Positions 63,275 to 64,000 of a stretch of 64,000 bases of DNA are shown here, in pieces. The stretch comes from Asterias amurensis. Lineage: Eukaryota; Echinodermata; Asteroidea; Forcipulatida; Asteriidae. The stretch covers positions 25,595,044 to 25,659,043 of the forward strand of contig NC_092652.1 of assembly GCF_032118995.1 (NCBI RefSeq), in the 5' to 3' direction. Within the stretch, counting starts at the first letter, position 1. Each line of letters opens with the position of its first letter. The notes beneath the pieces are model-generated. The model had not been told where the DNA came from and searched no databases. It worked only from the letters and a program-made list of their open reading frames with translations. The translations under genes and the position numbers were made by a program.

Positions 63275-64000
63275 TCACTCTGTTTCACGCATCTTCATGC
63301 TGCTCGCCTGTAGAGGATTCAAGTCGTCATGCCATTGCATCCACACAATACCATCGTTATCTCGATAACTTCCATCTAAATAAAACTCTCCATTTAAATG
63401 TGAATGTATACAGAGCCCAAACCACCAGCCGCCATCTCTTGCTTCTGCACAACTACCGGAAAGGTAGTCATCGTTGTCATTATCCTTTGTTGAGAAGGGC
63501 CTGTTTCGGTGGTATCCCAGACCGTCACCAGCGGTGCTACTGGCGTCATACGTCCCGATAGACAGGTAGTAGTTCGCGCCAGTCAGTCCGAAAGCCCCGT
63601 ACTTTGCGAACGCCGTAGTACCATCAAAATCGGTAAGATCTACCCGGAGGTCCCAACTTCCACCAGAGGTTAGAGATGCCATTTGTTCGTTCCCCAGCCA
63701 GAACTCACCGGAGAGATCACCGAAGCCGCTCTGGTAGTGTGCCCAGTCTTGGTTGAAGTCCACGGTGCCGTCAATGCGTCTCTGCAGCATGATCCAACCA
63801 CCGCCGTCAAGCTCCATGTCACAGTAGACCGGTAGACCGCCGGTGTATGATGTCGGTGGATAGATCGTGTACACACCACTAGCCGTGTAACCGGCTTCCA
63901 ATAACTTCTTACAACTTGAGGTGCGTGGTGGTGGCTTTACAGCCGCCATCACAGAGAAACCAGGGGTCTCAGAATAACCATCGAAATACAAGCTCCCTTC
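63275..64000 (-). CDS. secreted apple + fibrinogen domain protein, copy B (5' part beyond window)
   Basis: The visible 241 codons and stop match residues 102-342 of copy A with 12 amino-acid differences and no indel. The signal peptide and most of the apple module lie beyond the right edge. Seven of the 12 differences fall within residues 280-326 (copy A numbering): F280Y, S281L, N290D, Y297L, F313Y, K322M and N326D. That is the part of the fold next to the calcium and ligand pocket. The others are E123K, S150P, Y184N, E185Q and T192S. Cysteines, the DNDND calcium motif and the MKMRETE C-terminus are kept, so the copy looks functional. A possible polyadenylation signal is at 62940-62945. Confidence 0.93.
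   Translation of the reverse strand, partial: EGSLYFDGYSETPGFSVMAAVKPPPRTSSCKKLLEAGYTASGVYTIYPPTSYTGGLPVYCDMELDGGGWIMLQRRIDGTVDFNQDWAHYQSGFGDLSGEFWLGNEQMASLTSGGSWDLRVDLTDFDGTTAFAKYGAFGLTGANYYLSIGTYDASSTAGDGLGYHRNRPFSTKDNDNDDYLSGSCAEARDGGWWFGLCIHSHLNGEFYLDGSYRDNDGIVWMQWHDDLNPLQASSMKMRETE

Overview
This window reads as nuclear DNA from an animal. Genes are sparse, have GT-AG introns, and sit in an AT-rich background full of short palindromic transposons (MITEs), tRNA-derived SINEs and simple repeats. Secreted apple/fibrinogen proteins, an EMI-EGF protein and the repeat types suggest a marine invertebrate deuterostome. An echinoderm such as a sea star is my best guess, but that is inference and no marker in the window proves it.

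Layout. (1) 1-15.5 kb: the first two coding exons of a VPS13 lipid-transfer gene on the minus strand (15420-15519 and 8758-8801). The rest of the gene lies beyond the left edge. (2) 16.8-24.9 kb: a seven-exon minus-strand gene for a small secreted or GPI-anchored EMI + 2 EGF protein of the MEGF type. One intron holds a foldback element built from 42-bp repeats. (3) 25-28.7 kb: no gene recognised, but a palindromic CRE/ETS-like motif pair lies upstream of the next gene. (4) 28.75-31.97 kb: the complete four-exon SRP19 gene on the plus strand. (5) 32-42.5 kb: repeat-rich, no confident gene. (6) 42.5-51.6 kb: a complete minus-strand VPS4-like MIT-AAA ATPase gene. (7) 52-64 kb: a tandem duplication of about 6.7 kb. 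Each unit carries an intronless minus-strand gene for a secreted apple + fibrinogen-domain protein; the second copy runs off the right edge.

Functions. VPS13 (bulk lipid transfer at membrane contacts), VPS4-like (ESCRT-III disassembly) and SRP19 (signal recognition particle assembly) are housekeeping membrane-traffic genes. The EMI-EGF and fibrinogen-related proteins are extracellular recognition or adhesion candidates. Nothing shows that these genes are co-regulated; they are separate transcription units.

Repeats. At least three families of palindromic elements of about 310-480 bp end in TTAA. Others end in TAA or are simple palindromes. tRNA-headed SINEs have intact 12-13 bp target duplications. 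Two foldback structures have arms made of short CpG-rich repeats. Several nested insertions give a relative order of events. I saw no reverse transcriptase, capsid or envelope coding region and no virus-derived element.
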